A stretch of DNA of 41,278 bases from JAHHUA01 sp036635475 (GTDB lineage: Bacteria > Bacillota > Clostridia > Oscillospirales > Ruminococcaceae), in contig JAVWQH010000019.1 of assembly GCA_036635475.1 (NCBI GenBank), positions 1 to 41,278 on the forward strand, read 5' to 3'. Of the stretch, positions 16,454 to 24,442 are shown in pieces. The position numbers and the translations under genes are program-made. The notes under the pieces are model-generated. The model was not told where the DNA came from, ran no database searches, and was given only the letters and a program-made list of their open reading frames with translations. Position 1 is the first letter of the stretch, and every line of letters starts with the position of its first letter.

Positions 16454-16567
16454 TTAGCCCTGACGCTGTTTGTGCTTAGGGTTTGCGCATATAACCATTA
16501 TGCGACCCTTGCGCTTGATTACTTTGCATTTTTCGCATATGGGCTTAACGGAAGGTCTTACTTTCAT
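16454..16567 (-). CDS. rpmJ: 50S ribosomal protein L36 (bL36), zinc form
   Basis: 37 codons: MKVRPSVKPICEKCKVIKRK followed by GRIMVICANPKHKQRQG. The Cys-x2-Cys...Cys...His set marks the zinc-ribbon form. It lies between infA and rpsM, its standard location. Ribosome site AAGGAGGTAGTTC precedes the ATG. Confidence 0.95.
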   Translation of the reverse strand: MKVRPSVKPICEKCKVIKRKGRIMVICANPKHKQRQG

Positions 16568-16610
16568 ACGAACTACCTCCTTGTTTATACCCTTTGACAG
16601 GATTAAAACT

Positions 16611-16829
16611 CTATTTTGATCTCCAAGTGATACGTCCCTTAGTTAAATCATAAGGTGACATCTCAATTGTTACTTTATCTCCTGGCAAAATCTTAATGAA
16701 ATTCATTCTAAGTTTGCCGGAGATGTGCGCTAAAATTTTGTGGCCATTTGGCAGTTCAACTTGGAACTGTGCATTTGGCAATGTTTCGAGAACAGTACCC
16801 TCTAGTTCAATAACGTCTTCCTTAGACAA
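16611..16829 (-). CDS. infA: Translation initiation factor IF-1
   Basis: 72 residues starting from TTG at 16829 (codes Leu in the body, Met here) with an ideal AAAGGAGGTAATCTGC site. From there the protein reads SKEDVIELEGTVLETLPNAQ and ends DLTKGRITWRSK, the exact length and sequence pattern of IF-1, an OB-fold protein that binds the ribosomal A site during initiation. A longer reading from 16922 would overlap the KOW gene and add a non-homologous tail. A UUG start on an initiation factor gene may reduce or tune its expression. Confidence 0.95.
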   Translation of the reverse strand: MSKEDVIELEGTVLETLPNAQFQVELPNGHKILAHISGKLRMNFIKILPGDKVTIEMSPYDLTKGRITWRSK

Positions 16830-16851
16830 GCAGATTACCTCCTTTAGGTTT

Positions 16852-17136
16852 TCAATACTCAGCTTCTTGAAAAATATCAGTAATATTTTGATTCTCACCG
16901 TAATTAAAACGGTGTAAAGCATTTCTTATCTGTTTGTCGGTTCCAAGACTCAACTGGCATAAAACCGTATTCGTTTTTTGCAAATGCTTTAAACGTTTTC
17001 TTTTCGGCTTATCGAGCGTGCGGAGTTTTCCGTCGCACAGAAAAGCGAAATCGCCATCTAGCTTTATAACAGCAAAAAAACGATTTGAATCGTGTCCGGC
17101 TTTAGATTTAACAACACTACCAACGGAAATCATCAT
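16852..17136 (-). CDS. KOW-domain RNA-binding protein
   Basis: 94 residues, two adjacent possible starts (17136 or 17133) after AAAGGGGG. The N-terminal half, ISVGSVVKSKAGHDSNRFFA followed by AFLCDGKLRTLDKPKRK, has the KOW fold pattern of L14e/L27-like RNA-binding proteins. The C-terminal 35 residues are polar. Genes of this type lie between map and infA in many Clostridia and Bacilli, so a role in ribosome assembly or translation is likely but unproven. Confidence 0.8.
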   Translation of the reverse strand: MMISVGSVVKSKAGHDSNRFFAVIKLDGDFAFLCDGKLRTLDKPKRKRLKHLQKTNTVLCQLSLGTDKQIRNALHRFNYGENQNITDIFQEAEY

Positions 17137-17145
17137 TTTCCCCCT

Positions 17146-17892
17146 TTAAGCTTGAGTCAATATTATCGGGCCATTGTCCGTAATAAGGATTGTATGCTCA
17201 AAATGGGCAGATAGGCTTCCACTGGCAGTTAAGGTCGTCCAGCCGTCCTTGAGAACCTTCACCGCTTCTCCGCTCACATTGACCATTGGTTCAATCGCAA
17301 TAGTCATACCCGAAGTCAGTCTAACTCCCCTGCCCTTTGTTCCATAGTTTGGAACTTCGGGGGACTCGTGAAGTTTAGCGCCGACACCGTGTCCGACAAA
17401 ATCTCTAACAACCGCATAACCTGCCGCCTCAACTAAGCTTTGAACAGCAAAGCCGATGTCGCCGATTCTAGCTCCCGAAAGAGCCGCTTCGATGCCTTTA
17501 TAAAGGCTAGCCTTTGTAACGTCCATCAAATTCTGCGCTTCTTGTGAAATTTGTCCGGCGGCGAATGTTGCAGCATTATCTCCGTTGTAGCCCTTATAAC
17601 AAGCCCCAACATCAATGCTTACAATATCGCCTTCTTCAATAACTCGGCTTCCGGGAATCCCGTGAATAACCTGATCATTGATAGAAATGCAAGCAGTGGC
17701 AGGAAAACCGCCATAACCAAGAAATGAGGGTGTTGCACCCTGTGACCTGATATAATCGTGGATTATCTTATCGATATGGCGAGTTGATACGCCTGGACGC
17801 ACAGCTTCACCACCACAAATTAATGCTTGTGCAGAAATTCTTCCCGCTTCACGCATAAGCGTTATTTCGGATTTATTCTTTAGCACAATCAT
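17146..17892 (-). CDS. map: Type I methionine aminopeptidase
   Basis: 248 residues. Removes the N-terminal methionine from new proteins. Metal-binding residues are visible in DVGACYKGYNGDNAATF (two Asp), VGHGVGAKLHESPEVPNYG (His), GMTIAIEPMV (Glu) and ARFEHT-like SAHFEHTILIT (Glu). No N-terminal SH3-type zinc extension is present. The ATG at 17892 uses GGAGGCG located inside the end of adk, so the two are coupled. Standard position after adk. Confidence 0.96.
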   Translation of the reverse strand: MIVLKNKSEITLMREAGRISAQALICGGEAVRPGVSTRHIDKIIHDYIRSQGATPSFLGYGGFPATACISINDQVIHGIPGSRVIEEGDIVSIDVGACYKGYNGDNAATFAAGQISQEAQNLMDVTKASLYKGIEAALSGARIGDIGFAVQSLVEAAGYAVVRDFVGHGVGAKLHESPEVPNYGTKGRGVRLTSGMTIAIEPMVNVSGEAVKVLKDGWTTLTASGSLSAHFEHTILITDNGPIILTQA

Positions 17893-17895
17893 ATT

Positions 17896-18528
17896 CTACG
17901 CCTCCAAAGCTTTAAGAGTAGCATTTGAAGTTTGTTCAACGCTGCCCTCACCTGCAATAATTGCAAGCAAGCCTTTGGCTTCGTAGAAACCCTTTAAAGG
18001 CTCTGTCTGGTCGTGGTAGACTTTAAGACGCTCTTTAACGGTTTCGGGTTTATCGTCCTTACGAATTATGAGCTTACCGCCGCATTTCTCGCAAAGGTCA
18101 CCCTTAGTTGATGGTTTATTAACGATATGATAGGAAGCGGAGCAGCTTTCGCAAACTCTTCTGCCTGTCATTCTCTCTTCAATAAGTTCGTCAGCAACTT
18201 CAATGTCGATGACTTTATCAAGAGTAATGCCCATCTTATCAAGAGCCTGAGCTTGAGGAACTGTTCGTGGGAATCCATCAAGAATGAATCCCTTTTCGCA
18301 GTCACTCTGAGCAAGGCGTTCTTTAATAATTCCGATAACAACCTCATCAGGAACAAGTTGACCTGCGTCCATAAAGGATTTAGCCTTAACACCCATCTCA
18401 GTAGCATTTTTAACAGCTTCTTTGAGGATATTGCCTGTGCTGATTTGAGGAATGTCATAGTGCGCACTTATTACTTCAGCTTGAGTGCCTTTTCCAGCAC
18501 CCGGAGCACCTAAAAGAATTAACTTCAT
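17896..18528 (-). CDS. adk: Adenylate kinase, zinc-lid type
   Basis: 210 residues from the ATG at 18528; an in-frame start 18 bases earlier would add MKEGYQ, which is not part of the family. P-loop GAPGAGKGT at 7-15, DGFPRT motif at 84-89, and a long LID with four cysteines (126, 129, 146, 149) that bind zinc, as in Gram-positive enzymes. Interconverts ATP, AMP and ADP. Downstream of secY by 18 bp. Confidence 0.97.
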   Translation of the reverse strand: MKLILLGAPGAGKGTQAEVISAHYDIPQISTGNILKEAVKNATEMGVKAKSFMDAGQLVPDEVVIGIIKERLAQSDCEKGFILDGFPRTVPQAQALDKMGITLDKVIDIEVADELIEERMTGRRVCESCSASYHIVNKPSTKGDLCEKCGGKLIIRKDDKPETVKERLKVYHDQTEPLKGFYEAKGLLAIIAGEGSVEQTSNATLKALEA

Positions 18529-18546
18529 TTGATAACCTTCTTTCAC

Positions 18547-19848
18547 TTACTCGAGGAAGCCCTTATAGTGACGCATCATCATTTGGGATTCCAACTGGCG
18601 AACTGTGTCAAGTGCAACACCAACAAGGATTATAACTGTTGTACCACCCAAAGCAACATTTATTTTGGTAATAGCTGCAACTGCGATAGGCAAGATTGCG
18701 ATAATGCCCAAGAAAATGCCGCCGATGAATGTTATTTTACCAACAATTTTAGCTATAAAGTCTGAAGTTGGCTTACCCGGTCTAAGACCTGGAATTGTTC
18801 CGCTATTGCTCTTGAGGTTATTCGCAATCTCAATTGGATTGTATTGAATAGACACATAGAAATAGTTGAATGCCAAAATCAAAAGTAGATATATAACTGC
18901 ATAAGTTGGTGAGTTATAGTTAAACAAGGTGAGGACTCTTTGCCAGAATCCATTACCAGAAATGTTTATAAATCCATTGATTGTACCTGGAATTGCGAGC
19001 AATGAGCTTGCAAAAATAACAGGCATTACACCGGACATATTAACCTTGATTGGAATAAAAGTAGATTGACCGCCATACATTTTTCTTCCAACAACACGTT
19101 TTGCATACATAACAGGGATTCTGCGTTCAGCATTAGTCATAACAACTATGAATCCGATTACGATAACAAACAAAACTCCGATTACAGGAACTGTTAGGAA
19201 GTAGATACTGTTAGTGCCGCCTGCAAAAGCAAGCTTTAGGTAACCAAACATTGACATTACAACGCTTGGAACTCGTGAAACGATACCAGCAAACAATATC
19301 ATAGAAATTCCGTTACCAATACCTTTTTGGTCGATTTGTTCACCGAGCCAAACAACAAACATTGCACCGCCGATGAATGAAGATATGATTACAGCTTGTG
19401 CAAAAATTCCTTCAAAACCGCTAGTATAGTTTACAGCACCTTGATTACGCAAAAGAGCATAGTAGCCGAAGCTTTCAAGAACTGCAAGAGCAACTGTTGT
19501 GTATCTAGTAATTTGGTTGAGTTTCTTTCTTCCCTCAGGGCCTTCCTTAGCAAGGTTTTCCAAGTAAGGAATTGCAACCGCAAGAAGTTGAACAACGATT
19601 GATGAAGTGATGTAAGGGGAAATGTTAAGAGCAAAAAGAGTGGATTTTGCGAAAGCACCACCGCTCATAACATCAATGAAGCCGAGCAAACTTCCGCCTG
19701 CTTCGATCATTTCTTTAATTTTGCTTGGGTCCAAAAAAGGAACGGGGATAGCTGAACCAATTCTAAAAATTAGAACGATAAAAAGTGTGTAGAGAATTTT
19801 CTTTCTTAAATCTGCTATTTTCCATGCGTTCGCGAAAGTTTTTAACAC
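18547..19848 (-). CDS. secY: Preprotein translocase subunit SecY
   Basis: 433 residues with about ten hydrophobic segments. Begins with a GTG codon (LKTFANAWKIADLRKKILYT) and contains FRIGSAIPVPF (plug region), EQIDQKGIGNGISMILFAGI and LRPGKPTSDFI, all conserved in SecY. It forms the membrane channel for Sec export. The start uses GAGGTG within the end of rplO; the genes are 1 bp apart, showing translational coupling. Confidence 0.97.
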   Translation of the reverse strand: MLKTFANAWKIADLRKKILYTLFIVLIFRIGSAIPVPFLDPSKIKEMIEAGGSLLGFIDVMSGGAFAKSTLFALNISPYITSSIVVQLLAVAIPYLENLAKEGPEGRKKLNQITRYTTVALAVLESFGYYALLRNQGAVNYTSGFEGIFAQAVIISSFIGGAMFVVWLGEQIDQKGIGNGISMILFAGIVSRVPSVVMSMFGYLKLAFAGGTNSIYFLTVPVIGVLFVIVIGFIVVMTNAERRIPVMYAKRVVGRKMYGGQSTFIPIKVNMSGVMPVIFASSLLAIPGTINGFINISGNGFWQRVLTLFNYNSPTYAVIYLLLILAFNYFYVSIQYNPIEIANNLKSNSGTIPGLRPGKPTSDFIAKIVGKITFIGGIFLGIIAILPIAVAAITKINVALGGTTVIILVGVALDTVRQLESQMMMRHYKGFLE

Positions 19849-19849
19849 C

Positions 19850-20290
19850 CTACTTCACCTCAGCCTTTCCGCCTGCCTCCTCGATTTTCTGCTTAGCAGT
19901 TGCTGAATATGCAGCTACATTTACAGTTAGCTTTTTGGTTAGTTCACCGTTTCCGAGAACCTTAACACCGTCCAAAGCTTTCTTGATAATGCCTGCAGCA
20001 ATAATAGCGTCAGTGTCAACAATAGCTCCGTTTTCGAATTGCTCCAAATCACGAATGTTGATTACTGCATAGCTTGTTCCAAAAATGTTGTTGAAACCTC
20101 TTTTTGGAATTCTTCTTTGAAGTGGCATTTGTCCACCTTCAAAACCTGGTCTTACGCCTCCGCCTGAACGAGCGTTTTGACCCTTGTGACCTTTACCAGC
20201 TGTTTTACCACTACCTGAGCCTGCGCCTCTTCCTACTCTGAAAGCTCTTTTCGCAGAACCTGGTGCTGGGGAAAGTTCATGTAAGTTCAT
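19850..20290 (-). CDS. rplO: 50S ribosomal protein L15 (uL15)
   Basis: 146 residues. Begins MNLHELSPAPGSAKRAFRVG with the basic glycine-rich GKTAGKGHKGQNARSGGGVR tail that penetrates 23S rRNA, then a globular domain. Ribosome site AGGAGGT. Located between rpmD and secY, as usual. Confidence 0.97.
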   Translation of the reverse strand: MNLHELSPAPGSAKRAFRVGRGAGSGSGKTAGKGHKGQNARSGGGVRPGFEGGQMPLQRRIPKRGFNNIFGTSYAVINIRDLEQFENGAIVDTDAIIAAGIIKKALDGVKVLGNGELTKKLTVNVAAYSATAKQKIEEAGGKAEVK

Positions 20291-20312
20291 TTAACCTGCA
20301 CCTCCTTGCTTA

Positions 20313-20486
20313 TTATGCTTCAGTTACCTCGATGAGGTGGCAAATCTTAACAATCTTGCCATTAGTTGCCGCATTTTCGGGTTGAACTGCTTCATCTCCG
20401 ATTTTGCGTAGGCCTAGGGAATTAGCTGTGGCAATTTGATCGTCTTTTCTGCCAACTAGGCTTTTAACAAGCTTAATCTTAACCAT
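20313..20486 (-). CDS. rpmD: 50S ribosomal protein L30 (uL30)
   Basis: 57 residues: MVKIKLVKSLVGRKDDQIAT, then ANSLGLRKIGDEAV and a C-terminal strand KIVKICHLIEVTEA. Matches the short bacterial L30 in length and fold pattern. ATG at 20486 after GGAGG. Positioned between rpsE and rplO, its normal place. Confidence 0.95.
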   Translation of the reverse strand: MVKIKLVKSLVGRKDDQIATANSLGLRKIGDEAVQPENAATNGKIVKICHLIEVTEA

Positions 20487-20498
20487 CTAGCTTTCCTC

Positions 20499-20999
20499 CT
20501 AACCTAAAATTTCTTTTGGTGTTTTGCCTCTGATGCCGGCAATTTGCTTAGCATCTCTCAAAACCTCAAGTCCTTGAAGTGTTGCTTTAACAACATTACA
20601 AGGGTTATTGGATCTAAGACATTTTGTTCTGATGTCCTTGATACCTGCAACTTCCAAAACCGCACGAACAGGGCCGCCGGCAATAACTCCGGTACCTTCT
20701 GGGGCTGGCTTCATAAGAACTCTTGCAGCTCCGAATTCGCCGATAATTTCGTGTGGAATTGTTGTACCTCTAAGAGATACTCTAATAAGATTTTTCTTAG
20801 CATCTTCTATTCCCTTACGAATAGCATCGGGAACCTCTGATGCCTTGCCAAGTCCGAAACCAACTGTGCCTTTGCCGTCACCGACAACAACCAAAGCTGC
20901 AAACTTGAATATACGACCACCTTTTACAGTTTTAGCAACACGATTAATTGCTACAACTCTCTCTGAAAGGTCAAGTGTTGATGCGTCTATTAGTGCCAA
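20499..20999 (-). CDS. rpsE: 30S ribosomal protein S5 (uS5)
   Basis: 166 residues when started at TTG 20999, which has AAAGGAGGG upstream. The longer reading from 21044 would run 29 bases into rplR and add a non-homologous tail. Contains the double-stranded RNA-binding part VVAINRVAKTVKGGRIFKFA followed by GDGKGTVGFGLGKASEVPDA, and the C-terminal GGPVRAVLEVAGI region. S5 takes part in translational accuracy at the mRNA entry site. Confidence 0.96.
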   Translation of the reverse strand: MALIDASTLDLSERVVAINRVAKTVKGGRIFKFAALVVVGDGKGTVGFGLGKASEVPDAIRKGIEDAKKNLIRVSLRGTTIPHEIIGEFGAARVLMKPAPEGTGVIAGGPVRAVLEVAGIKDIRTKCLRSNNPCNVVKATLQGLEVLRDAKQIAGIRGKTPKEILG

Positions 21000-21015
21000 A
21001 AGTATCCCTCCTTTA

Positions 21016-21381
21016 CTAGAATTTGAGTCCGCCCTCACGAGCACCCTCAGCTAACTCTTGTACGCGGCCATGATAAATGTATCCGCTGCGGTCAAATACT
21101 ACTTCGGAGATACCCTTCGCTGTAGCTTTGCTTGCAAGAGCAGCGCCAATTTTGCGAGCTGCTTCCTTATTACCGCCAAAACTTTCAAAATCTTTATCCA
21201 ATGTTGATGCACTTGCAAGTGTTGTACCTGTAGAGTCATCAATAATCTGGGCATAGATGTGTTTAGCGGAGCGGAATACTGCAAGGCGTGGACGAGCTGT
21301 TGTTCCGCTTATCTTAGCACGAACCCTAACATGTCTTTTAAGCCTTGCTTTATTGCTATCTGGCTTCTTCACCATTGTCAT
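21016..21381 (-). CDS. rplR: 50S ribosomal protein L18 (uL18)
   Basis: About 121 residues, basic N-terminus (KARLKRHVRVRAKISG) followed by PRLAVFRSAKHIYAQIIDD and the C-terminal GYIYHGRVQELAEGAREGGL. It binds 5S rRNA. Two ATG codons, at 21381 and 21375, compete for the same AAAGGAG site; the second has the better spacing. Confidence 0.96.
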   Translation of the reverse strand: MTMVKKPDSNKARLKRHVRVRAKISGTTARPRLAVFRSAKHIYAQIIDDSTGTTLASASTLDKDFESFGGNKEAARKIGAALASKATAKGISEVVFDRSGYIYHGRVQELAEGAREGGLKF

Positions 21382-21394
21382 TTCACTCCTTTAA

Positions 21395-21940
21395 TTACTT
21401 CTTGCCTTTACCTGCTTTACCTTCCTTACGGATGATAACTTCGTCAATATACTTAATACCTTTGCCCTTATAAGGCTCAGGTGGACGTTTTTCTCTAACA
21501 TCAGCAGCAAATTGACCAACTTTTTGTTTGTCGATACCATTGATGATAATTTTGTTAGGAGCAGGAACGTCAATTGTAATTTCATCAATTTCAGGCATAA
21601 TAACCTGATGGGAAAATCCCAATGTCATTACAAGGTCCTTGCCTTGTTTAGCTGCACGATAACCTGTACCGTTTACTTCAAGCTCTTTCTTGAAGCCAAT
21701 TGTAACACCATCAACCATATTGGAGATAAGTGTTCTTGTAAGGCCGTGCAGACTTTTGTGCTCTTTGCTTTCAGAAGGGCGAGTAACGATAATCTCAGCA
21801 CCCTCAAGAGCAATATTCATTTCAGGGTTAAAAGAGTTTGTCAAAGAACCTTTAGGACCTTTAACTGTAACGATATTACCGTCAACTTTAACTTCAACAC
21901 CTGCAGGAATTACTATTGGTTTTCTTCCTATACGAGACAT
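21395..21940 (-). CDS. rplF: 50S ribosomal protein L6 (uL6)
   Basis: 181 residues, two repeated alpha/beta domains: MSRIGRKPIVIPAGVEVKVD start and the conserved C-terminal VREKRPPEPYKGKGIKY. It binds near the GTPase-associated centre of 23S rRNA. Between rpsH and rplR. Confidence 0.97.
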   Translation of the reverse strand: MSRIGRKPIVIPAGVEVKVDGNIVTVKGPKGSLTNSFNPEMNIALEGAEIIVTRPSESKEHKSLHGLTRTLISNMVDGVTIGFKKELEVNGTGYRAAKQGKDLVMTLGFSHQVIMPEIDEITIDVPAPNKIIINGIDKQKVGQFAADVREKRPPEPYKGKGIKYIDEVIIRKEGKAGKGKK

Positions 21941-21955
21941 TAGTTTTGCACCTCC

Positions 21956-22354
21956 TTACCAAATAAATGCCAGAACTTCACCGCCAACATTCTCTTTACG
22001 AGCTTGTTTGTCGGTCATTACACCCTTAGATGTGGAAACGATTGCAACTCCAAGGCCCTTCATAACCTTAGGAATATCTTCACATCCGGAGTACATTCTA
22101 AGTCCGGGTTTTGAAACTCTGCGCAAACCGGAAATAACTTGTGTTTTGCCCGGTCCATATTTAAGAGTAATACGGATTGCGCCCTGTTTATCATCGTCAA
22201 TAACTTCAAAAGATTTAATATAGCCTTCTTCCAAAAGGATTTTTGCTATTGCTTTTTTCATATTTGATGATGGAATATCTACAGTATCATGTTTTGCTGA
22301 GTTAGCATTTCTGATACGTGTCAACATGTCAGCGATTGCATCAGTAATATGCAT
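21956..22354 (-). CDS. rpsH: 30S ribosomal protein S8 (uS8)
   Basis: 132 residues: MHITDAIADMLTRIRNANSA at the N-terminus and KGVMTDKQARKENVGGEVLA at the C-terminus. S8 is a primary 16S rRNA binder and, in Escherichia coli, the translational repressor of the spc operon. Here no E. coli-like S8 site was recognised at the rplX-rplE junction; the structured RNA before rplN is a separate candidate target. Confidence 0.97.
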   Translation of the reverse strand: MHITDAIADMLTRIRNANSAKHDTVDIPSSNMKKAIAKILLEEGYIKSFEVIDDDKQGAIRITLKYGPGKTQVISGLRRVSKPGLRMYSGCEDIPKVMKGLGVAIVSTSKGVMTDKQARKENVGGEVLAFIW

Positions 22355-22378
22355 GCCGTCAACCTCCTTTGCTCGTAA

Positions 22379-22564
22379 TTACCAGCTAGCCTTTTTCACG
22401 CCTGGAATTTGTCCTTTGTGGGCAAGTTCTCTAAAGCAGATACGGCAAACGCCGAATTTGCGAAGATAAGCGTGTGGTCTGCCACATATTTTGCACCTAT
22501 TGTAAGCTCTGGTAGAGAACTTAGGCACAGCTTGTTGCTTATTGATCATTGACTTTTTAGCCAT
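22379..22564 (-). CDS. rpsZ: 30S ribosomal protein S14, zinc form (uS14)
   Basis: 61 residues. CKICGRPHAYLRKFGVCRIC gives the Cys-x2-Cys...Cys-x2-Cys zinc ribbon, marking the short C+ form found in Gram-positive bacteria. Ends in LAHKGQIPGVKKASW. Located between rplE and rpsH. Confidence 0.96.
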   Translation of the reverse strand: MAKKSMINKQQAVPKFSTRAYNRCKICGRPHAYLRKFGVCRICFRELAHKGQIPGVKKASW

Positions 22565-22579
22565 AATATTCTCTCCTCC

Positions 22580-23119
22580 TTACTTTACAAATGGAGCGCC
22601 CATAAGAGTTAATAACTCACGAGCCTCTTCATCAGTTTTCGCAGTTGTAACAAAACAAATGTCCATACCACGAATCTTGTCGATTTTATCATAATCTATT
22701 TCAGGGAAAATCAATTGTTCTTTAAGACCGAAAGCATAGTTTCCTCTGCCGTCAAATCCGTTAGGACTAATTCCTCTGAAGTCACGAACTCTTGGTAGTG
22801 CTACGTTAAATAGTCTATCAAGGAATTCATACATACGAACGCCTCTAAGTGTAACCTTTGCGCCGATAACCATTCCCTCACGTAACTTAAAGTTAGCAAC
22901 GGATTTTTTAGCAGCACAAGGATAAGGTTTTTGACCTGTAATCTTGCTTAGGTCGCCCATAATGTTTTCCATTATTTTTTGATTGTCACGAGCTTCTCCA
23001 CAGCCTACGTTCACAACGATTTTCTCAAGCTTGGGGATTTGCATGACACTCTTGTAGCCGAACTTTTTGTTCATTGCTGGGGCTACTTCATTTTTATAGA
23101 ATTCTTGTAATCTAGCCAT
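22580..23119 (-). CDS. rplE: 50S ribosomal protein L5 (uL5)
   Basis: 179 residues, with the conserved IPKLEKIVVNVGCGEA, GQKPYPCAAKKSVANFKLR and RDFRGISPNGFDGRGNY segments. Binds 5S rRNA and contacts the P-site tRNA. Between rplX and the S14 gene. Confidence 0.97.
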   Translation of the reverse strand: MARLQEFYKNEVAPAMNKKFGYKSVMQIPKLEKIVVNVGCGEARDNQKIMENIMGDLSKITGQKPYPCAAKKSVANFKLREGMVIGAKVTLRGVRMYEFLDRLFNVALPRVRDFRGISPNGFDGRGNYAFGLKEQLIFPEIDYDKIDKIRGMDICFVTTAKTDEEARELLTLMGAPFVK

Positions 23120-23135
23120 GTTTTCTCCTCCTCAC

Positions 23136-23459
23136 TTAGAATGTTGCGCCGCATTTTTTGCAAAGACGCTCTTTTTTTCCATCAGGACTAATCTTGGAAG
23201 CAGCTCTTGTTGGCTTGTTGCACTTAGGGCAAACAACGTTTACTTTTGAAGCATACATTGCGCTTTCAGCTTTAACAATACCGCCTGTTTCGCCTTGTTT
23301 CTTAGGCTTAACGTGCTTGGTTACCATATTGCAACCATCAACAATTACTTTTTCTTCCTTTGGGCTAACTTCAAGCACCTTGCCCTGTTTGCCCTTGTCC
23401 TTGCCTGACAGAATTGAAACTGTATCACCAGTTTTAACGTGAAGCTTGTTCACTGTCAT
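23136..23459 (-). CDS. rplX: 50S ribosomal protein L24 (uL24), zinc-bearing
   Basis: About 107 residues with a KOW motif (VKTGDTVSILSGKDKGKQGK) and a C-terminal four-cysteine ribbon (CPKC, CKKC). L24 starts 50S assembly. The ATG at 23459 is only three bases from GGAGG; the GTG at 23453 (protein NKLHVKTG onward) has ideal spacing and may be the true start. Confidence 0.95.
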   Translation of the reverse strand: MTVNKLHVKTGDTVSILSGKDKGKQGKVLEVSPKEEKVIVDGCNMVTKHVKPKKQGETGGIVKAESAMYASKVNVVCPKCNKPTRAASKISPDGKKERLCKKCGATF

Positions 23460-23468
23460 GCACCTCCA

Positions 23469-23837
23469 TTAAAGCACCTCGGGGGCGAGGCTCAAAATTT
23501 TTGTATATTCTTTTTCACGAAGTTCTCTTGCTACTGGGCCAAAGATACGTGTGCCCCTTGGGTTCTTATCATCTTTGATTATAACTGCTGCGTTTTCGTC
23601 GAATCTGATGTATGTTCCATCTTCTCTTCTAACGCCCTTAGCAGAACGAACTATAACTGCCTTTACAACATCGCCTTTTTTAACAAGGCCGCCTGGTGCT
23701 GCTTTTTTAACAGAAGCTACAACAACGTCACCGATGTTTGCATATCTTCTTCTTGTACCACCAAGCACTCTGATACACATAAGCTCTTTAGCTCCAGTGT
23801 TATCAGCAACTTTCATATAGGTCTGCATCTGTATCAC
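23469..23837 (-). CDS. rplN: 50S ribosomal protein L14 (uL14)
   Basis: 122 residues, GTG start at 23837 behind AAAGGAGGAACGCACT. The sequence has KVADNTGAKELMCIRVLGG, KAAPGGLVKKGDVVKAVIVR and a FGPVARELREKEYTKILSLA C-terminus. It binds 23S rRNA at the intersubunit bridge. First gene of the classical spc segment. Its 124-base leader can fold into a three-way junction (see 23859-23941), a possible control site. Confidence 0.97.
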   Translation of the reverse strand: MIQMQTYMKVADNTGAKELMCIRVLGGTRRRYANIGDVVVASVKKAAPGGLVKKGDVVKAVIVRSAKGVRREDGTYIRFDENAAVIIKDDKNPRGTRIFGPVARELREKEYTKILSLAPEVL

Positions 23838-23858
23838 AGTGCGTTCCTCCTTTCGGAT

Positions 23859-23941
23859 TAAACTAATTTACCTGTACCCTCTTTATTTTGAGGGGGTCAC
23901 TACCTGCAACCGTTTATGCAGGCGCTTAAATTAGCAGTTTA
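23859..23941 (-). ncRNA. Structured leader RNA upstream of rplN (three-way junction)
   Basis: On the minus strand the RNA has a closing stem of 12 bp (TAAAC plus TAATTTA at the 5' side, separated by a 3-base TGC bulge; TAAATTA plus GTTTA at the 3' side). It encloses two hairpins: CCTGCA/TGCAGG (23903-23908 with 23917-23922) and CCCTC/GAGGG (23877-23881 with 23890-23894), both with 8-base loops. The structure ends eight bases before the AAAGGAGG of rplN. No U-run follows, so it is not a terminator. Regulation by a ribosomal protein is inferred. Confidence 0.5.
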
Positions 23942-23961
23942 GGTATATCCTAAAAAGATAA

Positions 23962-24219
23962 TTACTTAGCCTTTTCGATTATTTCAGCTACTCTCCATCT
24001 CTTGTCCTTGGAAAGTGGGCGTGTTTCCATGATTGAAACTTTATCGCCGACGCCGCAAGCGTTATTCTCATCGTGAGCCTTTAGCTTAACAGTGCGCTTC
24101 ATAATCTTTTTATAAAGTGGATGCTTGATGCTGTCTTTGATTGCAACTACAACAGTTTTATCCATTTTGTCGCTAACAACAGTACCAATTCTCGTTTTTC
24201 TGAGGTTTCTTTCGCTCAT
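23962..24219 (-). CDS. rpsQ: 30S ribosomal protein S17 (uS17)
   Basis: 85 residues, OB-fold: MSERNLRKTRIGTVVSDKMD and DKTVVVAI, with the conserved KLKAHDENNACGVGDKVSIM. A primary binder of the 16S 5' domain. Last gene of the S10 segment before the rplN leader. Confidence 0.97.
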   Translation of the reverse strand: MSERNLRKTRIGTVVSDKMDKTVVVAIKDSIKHPLYKKIMKRTVKLKAHDENNACGVGDKVSIMETRPLSKDKRWRVAEIIEKAK

Positions 24220-24241
24220 AGCTTAGTCCTCCCTTCCAATA

Positions 24242-24442
24242 TTACTGCACGTTTTTAAGTTCATTCTCAGTGATAATCGTTTTAATGCGAGCTATGTCTT
24301 TTCTGACAACTTGAAGACGCATTGGATTATCTAGCTGATTGATAGCGTGCTGGAAGCGTAGGTTGAAAAGCTCAGCTTTGAGGTTAAGTAGCTTTTCGTT
24401 AAGTTCAGCAACAGAAAGTTCTCTAATCTCGCTAGCCTTCAT
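24242..24442 (-). CDS. rpmC: 50S ribosomal protein L29 (uL29)
   Basis: 66 residues: MKASEIRELSVAELNEKLLN and NLRFQHAINQLDNPMRLQVV, a two-helix hairpin at the exit of the nascent chain tunnel. Start and rplP stop overlap by one base (TAATG). Confidence 0.96.
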   Translation of the reverse strand: MKASEIRELSVAELNEKLLNLKAELFNLRFQHAINQLDNPMRLQVVRKDIARIKTIITENELKNVQ

